NCBI RefSeq assembly: GCF_963576545.1
Contig: NC_083651.1
Span: forward strand, 13,313,886-13,377,885
Length of the DNA: 64,000 nucleotides
Direction of reading: 5' to 3'
Source of the DNA: Limanda limanda
Taxonomy: Eukaryota; Chordata; Actinopteri; Pleuronectiformes; Pleuronectidae
Shown: positions 62,144 through 64,000 of the stretch, piece by piece
Position numbering within the stretch: position 1 is the first letter of the stretch
Layout: every line of letters begins with the position of its first letter
Translations under genes and position numbers: made by a program
Notes under the pieces: generated by a model
Told to the model about the DNA's origin: nothing
Database searches by the model: none
The model's input: the letters and a program-made list of their open reading frames with translations, nothing else

Positions 62144-64000
62144 AGAGCTGCTCAACATATTCTTCAGGCATATCCCAACCACACACTCACCACTCGAAGG
62201 GTCTGTTCCACTCAGGTCTTTTGCCCTCAGCTCTGACAAACTTCCATTTCTCACCTTGTTGAGGGGGGGAGGGAAGATGTGAAGACAAGACACAGGCTGG
62301 TTTTTATCTTGTTTTAAAGTTAGTGAAGGATACAGTTTATATCTCAGTGGGGGGTTTGGGCTAAAGGAAACTGACATGGAACAAATCTTCTAAATTCCTG
62401 ATCCCTTGGTTGTACAGAGGAACACACAGCTTACATTTACCTGCATTTGTTCAGACAAGGGTACCCTGTCTCAACTACCCGATTCAGCCAATGAGAACAA
62501 AAACGTGTTTGTATTGAACAGCCACCACCCTGTTAACTATTTACATAGCCAGGGCAGTACCAGAGAGCAGAAATATGTTAACCCCAATTAATTCCATGTC
62601 TCTCCTTCGTTAGTCCAGCTGTTTTTTCTTCTTCCCTTGTTTCCTCAAACTGTCCCACACGACCCTGTTCCCCTGCTCTCAGATGACAGCTGTGCTGTTT
62701 GATGACATAACACCGGGAGGCGGGGCTCTCAGAGCTCCTTTCCGCACGACTAAAGCCCAAGTGTGTCAGGTTTCTTTTTCAAAAAAACGATTAAAAAAAT
62801 GTCTGAAAAAATATACATTATCAAAATGTGTAAAACCTAAAAAAAACATTGAATGTTTGTTTTCAGATTTTTTTTTGTATGTGTATTATATTAAGACAGA
62901 GATTAGCTGTAAGTATATGTAGTGCATGGCAATATTGATGACCGATACAGTTAACTGTATATTGAGGTCCTCTTCATAGATATTTCAGCAGGATGTACAT
63001 TTGTAGTGTCTTCTTTGTGATCTTGTGATATGGAGAAGAAAAAGAGTATTCAGAATCTGGTCTGCTTCGTGCTTACACAGACTTGCTTTAACTCAATCGT
63101 TTCTCTTTATGCTCACCTCCATGCTTCACTGTTGTGTTAGCTGCATGGGCAAAACGCTCTATACTATATGTAATATATGAAGTGTAATAGTATCCGAAAG
63201 GAAGACGATCGTGTTACTGTTTGCGTTCTATGCACTCTGTCATTTTGGAAGTCTGATTATTATTACCAAATATTATTGCTGTTAAGTCCCTGATGCCAGT
63301 TCGCACTGTTGCTGCACATTGGGTTTTTATTAGAATGAGGATCATGGTTTAAACTCCAGGAAGAAGGTTTCTCTGATAGTGTGTCATTCCAGATTGTTTT
63401 TTCATTCCAATTTCTCTCTTGATTGTATGTATTTGGAAGATGGAGATCCAGTTCGCGTTAATGCAGTTTCAATATCAAGCTTGGTCTTTTCCCCTTATTC
63501 CCACATTTCTCATATTTAGCCTGTCTTTATGGCTGTGTCAGCAATATTGTACAGTGCTGCATTTTGAAGTCTGCGCAAGTATATGATGATGGGAACGGAT
63601 GGGACTAGATAGTTCTACAAAGATCAGAGCAATTTTCTTGATGGTCCAATCTCCTCTCCAGTTCCTCACCGAATCACACATGCACATTCTATTTTTCTAC
63701 ATTTCCTGTGTATACATGTACAGTGTCATCTGCACATCTGTTGTAAAGTCTCTAAATAATCGTCACAGAGTGGAAGACATACCATTAACAACGGGAGGAT
63801 GACCACATCTCACATCAGCACCTTTCCCGCTCCCCTAAATTAAGTTATTTACGCCTCCACCTGCAGTCATCATGAATGTGGCCTGCATATTGTGCATTTA
63901 ATCCACAGAAATACAACACATATCACCTCTGCACACTATTTCCACATATGTACAGAAACACTAACTGATGGTCTTAATCAGGTGAATGTTTGAAATTTGT
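62144..64000 (+). other. app 3' UTR and beyond
   Basis: No coding frame of substance follows the app stop. Long, AU-rich 3' UTRs are usual for APP, and no convincing AATAAA was found before the window ends, so the transcript may run past the right edge. GU-rich and U-rich stretches occur at 62770-62900 and 63370-63430. Confidence 0.5.

Overview
The window is eukaryotic and reads as teleost fish DNA. Genes are split by GT-AG introns into vertebrate-type exons. Long CA, GA and ATCT microsatellites are present. The intergenic DNA carries fish-type mobile elements (hAT, KDZ/Zisupton, Tc1, TTAA MITEs, L1 and SINE-like repeats). All gene names come from recalled protein families and from splice-phase bookkeeping; no search was run.

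Layout. (1) 1-2.7 kb: the first coding exon of xk on the minus strand, in a GC-rich promoter; the rest of the gene lies off the left edge. (2) 2.7-15 kb: gene-free and rich in transposons. It holds an internally deleted hAT element (about 3.36-4.48 kb), a 6.1-kb foldback element with two almost identical 2,146-bp inverted arms (5269-11363), a hAT element with a perfect 8-bp target duplication (11659-12812), and a decayed Tc1-like copy. (3) 15.4-23.6 kb: a complete three-exon bombesin-family receptor, closest to grpr. Its first intron hosts, on the opposite strand, a coiled-coil exon with about 23 copies of a 30-bp coding minisatellite. Its second intron hosts a 5'-truncated L1. (4) 24.5-33.7 kb: asb11 (ankyrin repeats plus SOCS box, seven exons, minus strand), preceded in window order by a duplicated copy of its last exons. 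In that copy the ankyrin exon is fused to a piece of the coiled-coil exon. (5) 35-40.6 kb: piga, minus strand, six coding exons. (6) 41.3-50.7 kb: two tandem copies of an immunoglobulin V-domain membrane protein gene, minus strand; the left copy is broken. (7) 50.9-62.1 kb: a complete 18-exon app gene with a Kunitz exon, followed by its 3' UTR to the window end.

xk, grpr, asb11 and piga all have human counterparts on Xp, so the left two thirds is a conserved vertebrate block; app (human chromosome 21) adjoins it here. The genes do not form an operon and have unrelated jobs: lipid scrambling and membrane transport, peptide-hormone signalling, ubiquitin-ligase substrate recognition, GPI-anchor synthesis, probable immune recognition, and neuronal adhesion.

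The most unusual features are the giant foldback KDZ-type element, whose arms carry facing, broken transposase gene starts; the coiled-coil/ankyrin/SOCS exon fusion with spare downstream asb11 exons; a TTAA MITE whose empty site survives in a paralogous copy; a duplicated Ig-gene unit that appears to have captured app promoter and intron fragments; and an App Kunitz domain with His at the inhibitory P1 position and a seventh cysteine.
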